Source of the DNA: a virus
IMG/VR virus record: IMGVR_UViG_3300042503_001536
Location: 1 to 48,304 of that record
DNA: 48,304 nt
Direction: 5' to 3' (one strand)
Part shown: one piece after another, positions 39,013 to 48,254 of the stretch
How positions within the stretch are numbered: position 1 is the stretch's first letter
How the letters are laid out: each line of letters opens with the position of its first letter
Program-made: the position numbers and the translations under genes
Notes under the pieces: generated by a model
Told to the model about the DNA's origin: nothing
The model's input: only the letters and a program-made list of their open reading frames with translations
Databases searched by the model: none

Positions 39013-40726
39013 TGCGTCCTCCAGATTGAGGCCCCAAGTAGACATACGAACCCTGCTCGTTTGTCAGCCGTTTTTTTCGCTCAACGAGCCACTTAACCCA
39101 CCATGGATCCGGTTCGCTGGAGCGGCTCGGCGGGCGGTGGTAATGCGGGCGGTACGCGCAGAGGTACTCCAAGCACTGACAGAGATGGACTTCCCCCTTG
39201 GTGTTGGGCTTGTCCGTGACGATCGACAGGCCGGCGACATGGTTCACCTGTTTCCGATACCGCTTGATCTCACGCTCGAGGTCGGGCGCTGATCCTTCCA
39301 AGACACGCAGCAGCGGGGTGCCGGCGGGCCGGATGTGCAGGGCATTCCGGGTGGATTCGCAACGGGCGACAATGTCATCACATCCCGCCAGGAACGAGGC
39401 CCCGGTGATCTGGCTGCGGATATTGCGTTTGACGAGCTGCTCGGTGTACTGCTCGACCGGGAGCCGGCCCGAGCCGATGTCGCGGAGCCGGCCGCCGTGG
39501 GCATCGATAATGAATGCATGGAAATGCCAGCCACGCACCTTCTTCTCGAAGTGTTCCCCGAATATCTGAGCGTTGCACTGCCGCAGGTAGAGCTGATCGT
39601 AGACCAGCCAGAAGTCCTCGGAGGGCGGGACTGCGGCAAACAGGATGGCCGTGACGGCGTGGCCTGGGTCGATCACTGCATACCGGCACCAATCGTATGG
39701 GATCTGCCCGTCCTTCAGCTCGGCCCGCTTCATCCCGTGGATCCGCATGTCGAACGTGGGGTAGACCAACACGGAGTCTGTGATGAAATCGCCCTCGGCC
39801 CGCATGCGGAGAACGTCTTCGCCGGCCGCGGCCCACCGCTCGATCGACTTCTTCTTCTCTTCGTCATCGATGTAGGGATTGTCGAGGAATCGAAGCTTGA
39901 ACTGCCGGATCGGTGACTTGTCGCCCAGCGCCTGCTCACTGGAGTCGGCTCGTTCCTTGAGATTGAGCAGAGCGTTATTCGTTGAGTGCGGCATAGCACT
40001 CCAGCAAAAGACACCCTTACGATCCGCGAGTCGCGCCTGGGCCTCGGGGATGTGACGCTCGTCGTTTAAGTCCTCGTCACAGTGGATACGATTTGCTTGA
40101 TACCCCTGCGCCGGCTCGCCTTCACTACTGAAGAAGTGTATTACCCAGCCAGTAGTAAGGGTGCATTGCTGCATGTAGTTGGCGCTCTTCAGCACCCAGC
40201 TACTTGCTTTCACAAGCCGGGGAGGGATGAGCGGCGGCGCCGGCTTCCGCTCCGACTTGCGGGCCGCATCATTCACTGGGTCATACGCCCGCCACTCGCC
40301 CGTCTTCTCATCCTTGATGATGTAAAACGCGCCTGGGCCGAACAGCATCGGCACCACCACTAGCCCGATGTGCTTCCAATCCCGGCCGATGATGACGAGG
40401 ATGCCATCTTTTTCGGGGTACTTCTTGTAAGGATCCTGACCAGTGACGGCGCGTGCGTCCTCCACAAACGTGCAAAGACTCTTGCCGCTGCGGTTGCCTC
40501 CGATGACCAGAATTTCAGACGCTCGGCACTGATGGATCGGCTCCTGCTGGGCGTTCGCCTTGTACAGCCGCAGGGCCTCCGTCTTCCGCTCCCGCAGCTC
40601 GCTTTGAAGTTCTTTGAGACTTTCTTTTTGGTACTCGGATATGGTCGGTATGCTCGGGATCTGCGGCGCATTCACTTTCGGGTGCCGCTTCCTCCGGGGC
40701 CGGGAGGGCTTCTGCGGGTCGGACAT
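39005..40726 (-). CDS. terL: Terminase large subunit (ATPase and nuclease)
   Basis: It pumps DNA into the prohead and cuts the concatemer. ATG 40726 has GGGAG upstream. ATPase part: Walker A IGGNRSGKS at about 75-83, Walker B IHCDED at 214-219, and the coupling motif WSAMPHSTN near 242-250. Nuclease part: an RNase H-like acidic set with YAVIDPGHAVTAILFAA near residue 360 and FIIDAHGGRL near 415. The Walker A GGNRSGKS spelling is found in short-tailed and related phage terminases. The first 70 codons overlap the end of the small-subunit gene. Length is normal for the family. Confidence 0.9.
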   Translation of the reverse strand: MSDPQKPSRPRRKRHPKVNAPQIPSIPTISEYQKESLKELQSELRERKTEALRLYKANAQQEPIHQCRASEILVIGGNRSGKSLCTFVEDARAVTGQDPYKKYPEKDGILVIIGRDWKHIGLVVVPMLFGPGAFYIIKDEKTGEWRAYDPVNDAARKSERKPAPPLIPPRLVKASSWVLKSANYMQQCTLTTGWVIHFFSSEGEPAQGYQANRIHCDEDLNDERHIPEAQARLADRKGVFCWSAMPHSTNNALLNLKERADSSEQALGDKSPIRQFKLRFLDNPYIDDEEKKKSIERWAAAGEDVLRMRAEGDFITDSVLVYPTFDMRIHGMKRAELKDGQIPYDWCRYAVIDPGHAVTAILFAAVPPSEDFWLVYDQLYLRQCNAQIFGEHFEKKVRGWHFHAFIIDAHGGRLRDIGSGRLPVEQYTEQLVKRNIRSQITGASFLAGCDDIVARCESTRNALHIRPAGTPLLRVLEGSAPDLEREIKRYRKQVNHVAGLSIVTDKPNTKGEVHLCQCLEYLCAYRPHYHRPPSRSSEPDPWWVKWLVERKKRLTNEQGSYVYLGPQSGGRNE

Positions 40727-41231
40727 TGATGGTTCTCCCTTGGAATGCAGACAGTGCCTGCTCAAACCTCTGGTTCAGCTCGTTCTCCAGCTCCTCCTCT
40801 GACCACAACGACAGTGGCTTCTTCGCGCCGCCACTGTCCACGTTCTTCGTGACCATGCGGCAGATCGTCTCGAGGAGGCGGTTGCGGGCCGAGCTGCCTG
40901 GAGCTGAGTCCCAGTACTGCTTCACCATGACGGCCGCCATGCCGCCGGCGCCGCCGAAATACTGGAAAATCCGCTCAATCACCTCGGCGGTGTGCGGGAT
41001 ATTCGACCCGCCCTTCTGGGCCGAGCGGAGGAAGAGGTCAACGCCGGCCTCCTCGATTGTGCTGAGAGCCTCGGATCGCTTGAGGGCCGCACGATCCTTG
41101 CTCTCACGCCGCTGCTTGGCACGACACGCCAAGCACTCGGCAGTGAAGATTTCGAGATCCTTCCGCCACCGGAAATGCTGCTTGTCGAGCGGGAAGGAAT
41201 TACCGCAGACGTTGCACGTTCGCTCTTCCAT
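40515..41231 (-). CDS. Terminase small subunit candidate with zinc finger (238 aa)
   Basis: Residues 6-36 are a zinc-finger-like module (CNVCGNSFPLDKQHFRWRKD then FTAECLACRAKQRR, two C-x-x-C pairs) of a type found in phage small terminases and their neighbours. The middle is helical (IPHTAEVIERIFQYFGGAGG, then a MAAVMVKQYWDSAPGSSARN helix), matching an oligomerising core. Position directly upstream of TerL, with a 212-base overlap, supports it. The last 70 residues are read out of frame through TerL and look unconserved. A hairpin stands just before its start. Confidence 0.7.
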   Translation of the reverse strand: MEERTCNVCGNSFPLDKQHFRWRKDLEIFTAECLACRAKQRRESKDRAALKRSEALSTIEEAGVDLFLRSAQKGGSNIPHTAEVIERIFQYFGGAGGMAAVMVKQYWDSAPGSSARNRLLETICRMVTKNVDSGGAKKPLSLWSEEELENELNQRFEQALSAFQGRTINVRPAEALPAPEEAAPESECAADPEHTDHIRVPKRKSQRTSKRAAGAEDGGPAAVQGERPAGADPSVPSV

Positions 41232-41244
41232 GTCTGTAAAGCAT

Positions 41245-41275
41245 AACAGCCCGCGGTGTTGAGCCGCGAGCTGTT
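41245..41275 (-). terminator. Hairpin between capsid and terminase genes
   Basis: On the minus-strand RNA a 12-bp stem forms with a seven-base loop: AACAGC, a U-G wobble, then CGCGG pairing with CCGCG and GCUGUU. On the plus strand the wobble would be a C-A mismatch, so the structure belongs to the minus transcript. Only a short UUU follows, so it may be a partial terminator or attenuator that lowers terminase expression relative to capsid. Confidence 0.6.
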
Positions 41276-41302
41276 AGAGGCATTGATGATGTCAGCGGCT
41301 GA

Positions 41303-41878
41303 TCAGATCGCGTCGTTGATCAGATTGATCCGCGTGAGGCCGGCAGCAGCCGCGGTGTTGGCACCGACAATCTGCTGGCCGATGACCACGCCAGTGTTCC
41401 GCGCGACGATCGACCCGGCAGTCGTGGAAGCTTCCACGGCCACGCCAGCGTTGATGGCCGCTGCGGTCTGCTTGGCCGAGGTCGGCCCCTTGACCACAAC
41501 CCACACGATGTCGTTCGACCGCAGCTCGCCGGTCAGGTACTCGTCCAGAACCCCGTAAGCAGCCGCCGCCGTGTGCGTGGCCTGCGTGAGGTAGTTCGTG
41601 TACTGCGTCAGCGGCGCCGCGGCCTCGAACAGGACAACCTGTCCAGCGACCGTCGAGCCATCCGTGACGGTGCTGCCCTTGTAGCGGGCGGCCACGCAGT
41701 AGACGAGCCGATTGCTGTTGCGCACGCCTGTCGAAGGGTTAACGTCTTGGAAGACCTTGACCTGGCCAACGATCTCACCACCGGCAATCGGATTGCTGCC
41801 GGCATCGAGTTCGATGGCTTCGCCACCGAGCAGCGTCGTGCCACGGCGGAAACTGGGATCAGAGAAAATGCTCGACAT
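41303..41878 (-). CDS. Capsid decoration-like protein (191 aa)
   Basis: Unrecognised by family. A beta-rich protein (GQVKVFQDVNPSTGVRNSNR, then LVYCVAARYKGSTVTDGSTV, and IVARNTGVVIGQQIVGANTA) with a Thr/Ala/Val-rich composition, directly downstream of the major capsid gene and upstream of the terminase hairpin. Such position and composition fit a head-decoration or cement protein. ATG 41878 has AAGGAG upstream. Head-fibre or minor capsid roles are possible alternatives. Confidence 0.65.
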   Translation of the reverse strand: MSSIFSDPSFRRGTTLLGGEAIELDAGSNPIAGGEIVGQVKVFQDVNPSTGVRNSNRLVYCVAARYKGSTVTDGSTVAGQVVLFEAAAPLTQYTNYLTQATHTAAAAYGVLDEYLTGELRSNDIVWVVVKGPTSAKQTAAAINAGVAVEASTTAGSIVARNTGVVIGQQIVGANTAAAAGLTRINLINDAI

Positions 41879-41902
41879 GACTTCGGATTCTCCTTGAGAG
41901 GA

Positions 41903-43051
41903 CTAGGCAGCAGCCGTGACGGGGGCGAGCAGGAAGAAGTTACGCGGCGACCGGAAACGCAGGTTGCCGAGAGATGAACAAGCGTACCGGTATGCCTGGG
42001 TTTCTTCGTCGAAAAACGGCCCTTCTGCGACGAAAAGCTGGTTCTCCAGGCATCGAAGTTCGAGGTTTCCGATCGACAGACCGTAGCCCCGTCCTGCTGG
42101 ACAAGCGTACTCCGAGCAGACCTCGACGCCGTCGAGCTGGGTGACATCGGTGAAGCCCATCGACTTCAGACCGTTCTCCTTGCTGACGTTGATCCGTTCC
42201 TTGTCCGAGAACGTGTTGAGGAACTGGATGTACAACTGGCGATCGAGAACGACCATGTCGATCTGCGATTCCTTCGTGTCGTTCCGCTTGCACTGGTGGA
42301 TGCCTTCGCGGATCGCGAAGACGCAGTTGCTCCTCCAGTTGCGGTTACCAGCCGTGTTGAACGAGCTGGCGTTGTAGTTGATGATCACAGGCGCGTAAAA
42401 ATCTAGTTCAGGATCGACCGGCACGTTGGGCCACGTTCCGCTGGTGGCGTTGATGCGACCACCGCCGTAGAAGCCCAGCCGCGTCGAAAGACCGGCGTAG
42501 TTGTCATCGGGGAAGCCGTAGCGGTCGGCCGTGTTGGCCGAGGTGCGCTTCGTGGCCACGCCAGACACGCTCTCATCGACCGTGCCGTCGTAGTTAAGAA
42601 ACGAGTCCATGCCGTGGAAATCGTTCTCTGCGCCGGCCGCGTTGCCGTCCTTGTACGGCTGATACGAGAGATGCATCTCGAGCGACTCTTGCAGACGGCT
42701 GGCCATCTTGCCGGCAACGTCAACAAGTGCCTGCTGGCCGCGGTTCTCCAGAAGCTCACGACGGTACACGGCATCCGTCGAAGTAAAGCCACGCCACGGC
42801 AGCTCGGCCCGCTTCCACATGTTGGTGCGAGCGAACGTGCGGGGAGTATCACCCGTGTTCCCGGTGACAGGCGCGTTGCGGAAGCGGACGTTCCAATCGA
42901 AGCCGCGACCGCTCTGGTTCATCACCACGTTACCCGACTGCTCGAGCATCGCGAAGATTTTGAACTTGCGGAAGGTTGCCAGCTCTTCTTCACGAAGATG
43001 CTGTACAATTGTAGTCCCAATAACCCTCGCCCAATCAGTGGGTGACGCCAT
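41903..43051 (-). CDS. Major capsid protein (382 aa)
   Basis: The N-terminal part (REEELATFRKFKIFAMLEQS, then G-N-V-V-M-N-Q-S-G-R-G-F-D-W) and the P-loop-like middle (NYNASSFNTAGNRNWRSNCV, then FAIREGIHQCKRNDTKESQI) match HK97-fold major capsid proteins of a class I know from short-tailed phages; the FFDEETQAYRYACSSLGNLR end corresponds to the A-domain strands. It follows the scaffold gene at a 24-base gap with GAGGA upstream. The length of 382 residues is typical. No protease gene is visible, so maturation cleavage is not evident. Confidence 0.85.
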   Translation of the reverse strand: MASPTDWARVIGTTIVQHLREEELATFRKFKIFAMLEQSGNVVMNQSGRGFDWNVRFRNAPVTGNTGDTPRTFARTNMWKRAELPWRGFTSTDAVYRRELLENRGQQALVDVAGKMASRLQESLEMHLSYQPYKDGNAAGAENDFHGMDSFLNYDGTVDESVSGVATKRTSANTADRYGFPDDNYAGLSTRLGFYGGGRINATSGTWPNVPVDPELDFYAPVIINYNASSFNTAGNRNWRSNCVFAIREGIHQCKRNDTKESQIDMVVLDRQLYIQFLNTFSDKERINVSKENGLKSMGFTDVTQLDGVEVCSEYACPAGRGYGLSIGNLELRCLENQLFVAEGPFFDEETQAYRYACSSLGNLRFRSPRNFFLLAPVTAAA

Positions 43052-43075
43052 GTCTCTTGTTCCTCGTTAGGAGTT

Positions 43076-44122
43076 TTAGGTCAGGCCTTGCTCTTGCAGT
43101 TGCGATGCAAGCTTTTCAGCGAAGGTCATTGGTTTGGTTGGAACTCTCGCATCGGTGCCAGCCGCAGGACGCTGGCTCGCAGTTCGCATGGCCTGCGACC
43201 GCAGGTACTCCATGTTCTTTTGAGCAGCGACATTGGCAGGATTCACGGCCTGCTGCGGTACGGGCCGTGGGGCCTGTGCCGCATACTGCTGGGCTTGCTG
43301 TGATCTCTGCACATTCGAGAGAAGTAAGTCTCTCTCGACCATGCGAGTCGCATACTCCCAACGAGCTTTCGCTCCTTGGATGCCCAGTGACCGTGCGTCC
43401 TGTATATATTTCTGGGCAAGCAACCCCTCTGGGGATGCATTACCATTTTGGTCATACAGCCAATCTGCGTTCTGCTGCTCCAAAGAGGAGACGAATTGCT
43501 CCTCCTGCATGCGTCCCAGCCGCTCCTGCACGATGCTTTCTGCCCGCTCGACCGCGACCTTCTCGACCATTGGGCCGAGGGCCGCCTGCGGATCCTCGAG
43601 GAACTTCTGGGCGAAATTCGCCTTGTAGGCCTGGTACTCCGCGAGGGCATGCCGAGCGTCGAGCGGGGCATCCTCGGAGATCATCTCGCGGCCGTTCTGG
43701 TCGCGGACGAGGTATGACTTGTAGGCGTCCCGAACCTTGGGCGGGTTCCACCAGGGCGACTCCTCCGCTTTCTGCTGCTGCGGCATCTGCTGCGGGGCCT
43801 GCTGCCGCGTCTGCATCCACTGCTGGAACGGCTCCTTGTACTGGAGGTACTCGGAGGCAACCGGGATGATGCTCTGGTATTGCTGGAGAGCGTGGGTCGC
43901 GGACTGCTCGCGCTGGAGGGCCTCATACAGCCGGGAGGCTATGGCTCGATCATCCGACCCTTGGAACTGCGGGAGCTGGCGGAATGCCCCCCAGACTTCT
44001 CCGGTTCCTGCGGAGGGCGCCGATCCTTCTGACGGCGATGGCGACGAATCAACTTCCGGTGCCGGGGTGGACTCGACTGCGGCTTCTGCGGAGCCAACGT
44101 CTACTGCTTCTTCTTCGGCCAT
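43076..44122 (-). CDS. Scaffolding protein (348 aa)
   Basis: The ATG at 44122 has AGGAGG eight bases upstream; the ATG six bases earlier would be only two bases from it and is not used. The protein is acidic and low complexity at the N-terminus (MAEEEAVDVGSAEAAVESTP), then long helical and glutamine-rich (QQMPQQQKAEESPWWNPPKV, then ADWLYDQNGNASPEGLLAQK) and basic at the end (VPTKPMTFAEKLASQLQEQG). That charge layout, with helical oligomerising middle, and a place just before the major capsid gene identify a scaffold. Confidence 0.8.
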   Translation of the reverse strand: MAEEEAVDVGSAEAAVESTPAPEVDSSPSPSEGSAPSAGTGEVWGAFRQLPQFQGSDDRAIASRLYEALQREQSATHALQQYQSIIPVASEYLQYKEPFQQWMQTRQQAPQQMPQQQKAEESPWWNPPKVRDAYKSYLVRDQNGREMISEDAPLDARHALAEYQAYKANFAQKFLEDPQAALGPMVEKVAVERAESIVQERLGRMQEEQFVSSLEQQNADWLYDQNGNASPEGLLAQKYIQDARSLGIQGAKARWEYATRMVERDLLLSNVQRSQQAQQYAAQAPRPVPQQAVNPANVAAQKNMEYLRSQAMRTASQRPAAGTDARVPTKPMTFAEKLASQLQEQGLT

Positions 44123-44130
44123 GTGCATGC

Positions 44131-44136
44131 CCTCCT
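44131..44136 (-). promoter_or_regulatory. Ribosome binding site of the scaffold gene
   Basis: Minus-strand AGGAGG stands eight bases before ATG 44122 and only two before the ATG at 44128. Its spacing selects the inner start. Confidence 0.75.
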
Positions 44137-44186
44137 GGGGATGCGGCCGATTCTGGGGGCAGCACTGCCTGTGATGTCAGCAGTTT

Positions 44187-47100
44187 TTATTGACCACGCT
44201 GCCACTGTTCGTAGGCAGATTCGTACTGATTCTTGGGTCGCTTGTTCCAATCCCACATGTCTGAGCGGAACTTCTTTTCTCTGTCATCCATCGCACTCGA
44301 GCGCCGCTGGTTCAGTTCATCGATCGATATTGCGTTCGGATCGACGCCGGGGAGCAGAGCGTTCTCGCTTTCCGGTGTCGTGAGGAAGTTGATGTAGTTC
44401 TGCGGGCCGGCCAACGTCGAGCCGATGCCGAGATCGGTAGCCGTGTCGGCCGGCAAGTCTGCTGCTTGGCTCGCCACCGCGGTGCCAACACCCTTGGCCG
44501 CACCCTTGCCGAGGCCCATGCCAGCGTTGATGAGCGTCCGCACCGTGCTGCCGGAAGGCTTGAAGGCACCCGCCGCCAACCCGCCCAGGCCGCCGGTTGC
44601 TGCCGCGCCGACCATGATGCCAGCGGACGGGATGTTGCCGACCGTGTTCTGCAAGAAGTTTGGGCCGTAGTTGTTGTAGGCCGGCGGCCCCCATGTCTTC
44701 TGGAGGGGCTGGGCAGGCTGCGGTGCGCCGCCCCAAGCCCGCGGGGAGAACATCAGTCCAGACTGCTCGATGGCATTCTGTACGTTCGGCCAAGTCGTGG
44801 CACCCCAGGCCTCCCCCTGTGCGCGATCCTGCTTGTGGGAGGCCTGCTGCCGGTCGAACTCCTCCCGCGACATCCCGGCCGGCTGGATCGGCTGCTCCCG
44901 GTCGAAGGCATTCCGCCGCGCAGCCATGAAGTTGGAATCGTCACTGCCGTTCCACAATGCACCCAGCCCCTCGCCCGTCACCGCCTTGCCAACCGGAGTT
45001 CGGCCGAATTCGGAGAAGGACTCATAGAGCGGCCAGCTCAACTTCCCAATGGTGGTGGACATGTCGCCGCCGGCCCGCATGAGGCCTTGAATGTTGGAGG
45101 CGCTGGTGGCGGCGAACCTCGAGCTGCCGTCTTGATTGCGGAATGCCGCCGGCTCATCGGGTCGCTGACGGGATCCGAAGTAGTCGCGGTTGGCTCGGCT
45201 GAACCGCCCCTCGGGGCCAGATCGCAGCGTGGCATCTGCGAAGTTCTGCCGGGATCGGGGATCCACCACACCGCCCACAAATGCAGCGGCGTTCGACAGA
45301 CTGTCTGCATAGACGGGGGCATGCTCGCCGTCGAGCGTTGTCCGCAGCAGCTCATAGCCCCGGAGCGAATCGAAGTTCTCCGCGGTGCCGGGGGTGAGCA
45401 TCGACTCTGCCCAATCTCCATGCTGGGCCTTGAGCTGGTCGAGCTGCTCCTGCGGCATCGGGTCGGTTTTCGCGTATTGCCCCTGCGGGGAGCTGGCCTT
45501 CAGAGAGGTCATCATCCGGCCCACGATGTCATCGGTCATTTCGTCCGAGGCACGGGTCGAGCCGTCCAGCTTGGCCTGCACCGCCTGCAACACCTGGGCG
45601 CGCCCCTCGGCCGGCATCCTCGCGCTGAAGCGATCGAGGTACTCGTTGACGAACTGTGCAGGCGTGATGCGGTCGGATGCTTCACCATCGACCAGAAGGC
45701 CGGGGCCACCGTACAGATTGCCGTCGTTCGCTGCACCAACGCGGATGATCGGCTGCTGCATCACCTCGGCTACGTTCTTGCGGAAGTCGAGGGCATCCTG
45801 CGAGGGGCCGCTGGCCGCCTGCTGTTCGTAGTAGGCATCCCACTCGCCGGGGCTGATGGCCATTGAGAAGTCGAATCCGCGGCTGGGCTGCTCCTCGCCG
45901 CCGGCAGGCTTGGTCAGCAGGAACTCTCCGAACGGGACTCCGTTATCCGGTTTGCCAGTGAAGCTGCCAGCCGCCACGGCCGGGGCGAGGCCCGCGCCAC
46001 GAAGCTGGGCCTGCATGGCACGAACGCCGTCCTCTGGGGAACGCGACCGCACCTTGGCGAGGTGGGCCTGCCGCTGCTCAAAGGCGGCTTTTGCTTCGGC
46101 AATAATGTCGGCGTCGGGGATCGCTTTGGCGCGGCCGAAGCTGTCTTGCTCAAATCCGTCATAGACATCGTCTGCGTTTCTCGGAATTGCTTTGTCAGCA
46201 AAAGCCCCGCGCAGTGCGTTTGGCAAATCCTCTTCTTCGATTCGGCCGGCCAGATAGGCTCCGTAAGTCTGAATCAAATCTTCGGTGTAGTTGCGAGCTT
46301 CGTATTCGTAGTTCTCTGGCTCAAAGTCGGCGTTGCCGTCGCCCTCATCGAGTGCGTCGAGCTTGTTGTCCCAATCATCAACGAGCTGCTCCCGCTGGGC
46401 GTCCAGCTTCTCGGCAGTCTTGAAGTCGCCCTTTTCGTAGGCGGAGTCCACTTGCTTCGTGAGCCGACCGATCTTCCGCTGCGTCTGCCAAGGCATGGCA
46501 CTGCGGAAGACATCCTCGGAGAGAGGAAGCCTGGGAGCGGCTTGTGCCTCGTTGCTGCCGGTGGCGAGGCCGGTGCCGACACCAATGGCAACGGCGGCCG
46601 GGATTCCCTCGTTGATGATGCGGCGCCGCATCTCGTCGGAGATGACGCCACGCCACCCCGGCGGCGGCGGCGGCGGGCGCGTGGTGCTGTCATAGGCGTC
46701 GTTCGACTGCTTGGCGAGCGATTCGTAAGCCTCGCTCATCTCCTGCATGTGTTCGACGTGCCGCATTATTTCTGGCATGGCTTGGTCGGCTTTTGAAAAT
46801 GCGTCATTTACGCTGACGCCTCCGCGGAGCCGATCACCGATGTATCCCGCAACAGCGTTGCGCAGCGCGTCGGCGCGTTGCTGAGTCAGGTATCTCCCGC
46901 TGTTGTGAATGCCGGCCAAGCGGATTGCTTCGCTGAGTCGTTGCTGTGTGTCCCATCGCACTTCCGGCAGAGCCGCATCGCCTATGCCAGCTACCGCACT
47001 CCTCTCGGCTAGCTCTCGAATGAGCCTGCCCGATTCTTGGAGCTTGCTGGCAGCATCGGATGCGTTTTGCCCAAGAACCCTCCACCGATCAGTAGGTAAC

Positions 47101-48254
47101 GACACTGCCCCGGATGCGATTTCAGTGGCCGGCCTTTCCACGGCACTAAAACCACCGAGCTTTCTTCCCGCTCGCTCCATCTCGGAAGGAAGCACTTTCC
47201 CGTAACGATGCTGGGCATGCTCCATTGGCATGCCCACGTTCTCCGAAACGTATTCTGGCGAGGCGATTTCGACTGCGGACTTGCCTTGGCGGGCGGCTTC
47301 GAGCAGCAGTCGCTTGGCGTCTAGCTCTGTTTGCACCGGCTCCATGGCATACGGGCGAATCGGCTCGCCTGCCTTGGCGGCCTTAATGTTCCGGTTATGA
47401 AGATCGCTCTGGCTCTCGAGCAACCGAAGAGCATCGCCATGCTCCGCAAACCGCATGTGGGCCACTGCGTCTCGCGTGGTCGCGTTTTGAACGTCCTGCG
47501 CGGCACCCCATGGCATCGGATATGAAGTGTGCCAGTGGTGTTGCGCGTCTGGCATCCACGACACGGGAGGCGCCGCGCCTTCGGGGGCGGCATTTGGCTG
47601 GAGGTACACAAGCTCTGTGTAGTTCTCTGCGTCAGCCGGCTTGTAGTTCTGAAATCTCGTTACGCCGTGGGGTGTTTCTGCGCCGATGCCGCCGATTTCT
47701 GCTTGTGGCGCAGCTCTCAATCGTTCTTGTTCTCGGAAATACTCCAGATACCGTTTAACTGGTTCAGCCTCCGCGTCGGTCATCTCCCAGCGCTGCCTCC
47801 AATCTGGATATGCCCTGGCCGCGGCCAGCGCCTCCATCGGAGTATCAAATCCAAGATTGTTGACGCGATCCATTGCGTCCAGTGCTGGCAGGCGAATGTC
47901 ATCTGGCGCGCGACGAACCACCGGAGGCGCTGGCCTCGCGTACTCCGATAGCCGTACTTCCCTGGTGGTGTAGACCGGACTCCGCTCGCGAACCACGGCC
48001 AGCAGCTCGTCGCGCGGCACGACTGCTCGGCCGGCCACAACGGAGTCGAGATCGACGGCATTCAGCTCCCAGCCGGGTATCCCGTCCTTGTACCGTTTGA
48101 GCAGGCCGGGAAGCTCCTGCACCCTGACGTTCTCGGGGAGCTGCTGCACGGCTCGCTCGAGGCGGGAGTAGATCCCCGGCCCGGGCTTGTACTCAAGGAG
48201 GCCGGCGATTGTGTTGGCCCGCAGTGCGTTGCGGGCGGCGCTGGGAGTTGCCAT
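44187..48254 (-). CDS. Large polyvalent/internal virion protein (1355 aa)
   Basis: Residues about 19-105 resemble a domain common in giant phage polyproteins: GIYSRLERAVQQLPENVRVQ, then E-L-P-G-L-L-K-R-Y-K and VPRDELLAVVRERSPVYTTR. Residues about 205-368 resemble the domain whose hallmark is N-Y-x-E ... H-x-H/W ... A-H-x-R ... E-x-Q-S-D-x-H, here NYTELVYLQP, HHWHTSYP, AHMRFAEHG and LLESQSDLHNR, so the usual E-I-Q-S-D-W-H is altered. A PPPPPPG linker is followed by a likely membrane-inserting segment (IPAAVAIGVGTGLATGSN). The alanine- and glycine-rich end has a second hydrophobic part. The role is probably delivery or modification of host functions in the virion. ATG 48254 overlaps the upstream TAA (TAATG) and follows GGAG. 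Confidence 0.65.
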   Translation of the reverse strand: MATPSAARNALRANTIAGLLEYKPGPGIYSRLERAVQQLPENVRVQELPGLLKRYKDGIPGWELNAVDLDSVVAGRAVVPRDELLAVVRERSPVYTTREVRLSEYARPAPPVVRRAPDDIRLPALDAMDRVNNLGFDTPMEALAAARAYPDWRQRWEMTDAEAEPVKRYLEYFREQERLRAAPQAEIGGIGAETPHGVTRFQNYKPADAENYTELVYLQPNAAPEGAAPPVSWMPDAQHHWHTSYPMPWGAAQDVQNATTRDAVAHMRFAEHGDALRLLESQSDLHNRNIKAAKAGEPIRPYAMEPVQTELDAKRLLLEAARQGKSAVEIASPEYVSENVGMPMEHAQHRYGKVLPSEMERAGRKLGGFSAVERPATEIASGAVSLPTDRWRVLGQNASDAASKLQESGRLIRELAERSAVAGIGDAALPEVRWDTQQRLSEAIRLAGIHNSGRYLTQQRADALRNAVAGYIGDRLRGGVSVNDAFSKADQAMPEIMRHVEHMQEMSEAYESLAKQSNDAYDSTTRPPPPPPGWRGVISDEMRRRIINEGIPAAVAIGVGTGLATGSNEAQAAPRLPLSEDVFRSAMPWQTQRKIGRLTKQVDSAYEKGDFKTAEKLDAQREQLVDDWDNKLDALDEGDGNADFEPENYEYEARNYTEDLIQTYGAYLAGRIEEEDLPNALRGAFADKAIPRNADDVYDGFEQDSFGRAKAIPDADIIAEAKAAFEQRQAHLAKVRSRSPEDGVRAMQAQLRGAGLAPAVAAGSFTGKPDNGVPFGEFLLTKPAGGEEQPSRGFDFSMAISPGEWDAYYEQQAASGPSQDALDFRKNVAEVMQQPIIRVGAANDGNLYGGPGLLVDGEASDRITPAQFVNEYLDRFSARMPAEGRAQVLQAVQAKLDGSTRASDEMTDDIVGRMMTSLKASSPQGQYAKTDPMPQEQLDQLKAQHGDWAESMLTPGTAENFDSLRGYELLRTTLDGEHAPVYADSLSNAAAFVGGVVDPRSRQNFADATLRSGPEGRFSRANRDYFGSRQRPDEPAAFRNQDGSSRFAATSASNIQGLMRAGGDMSTTIGKLSWPLYESFSEFGRTPVGKAVTGEGLGALWNGSDDSNFMAARRNAFDREQPIQPAGMSREEFDRQQASHKQDRAQGEAWGATTWPNVQNAIEQSGLMFSPRAWGGAPQPAQPLQKTWGPPAYNNYGPNFLQNTVGNIPSAGIMVGAAATGGLGGLAAGAFKPSGSTVRTLINAGMGLGKGAAKGVGTAVASQAADLPADTATDLGIGSTLAGPQNYINFLTTPESENALLPGVDPNAISIDELNQRRSSAMDDREKKFRSDMWDWNKRPKNQYESAYEQWQRGQ

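Noticed and set aside
44164-44190. Plus-strand intrinsic terminator (short stem followed by TTTTTAT)
   Set aside because: The stem is only ACTGC/GCAGT with an 11-base loop, and no plus-strand gene precedes it.
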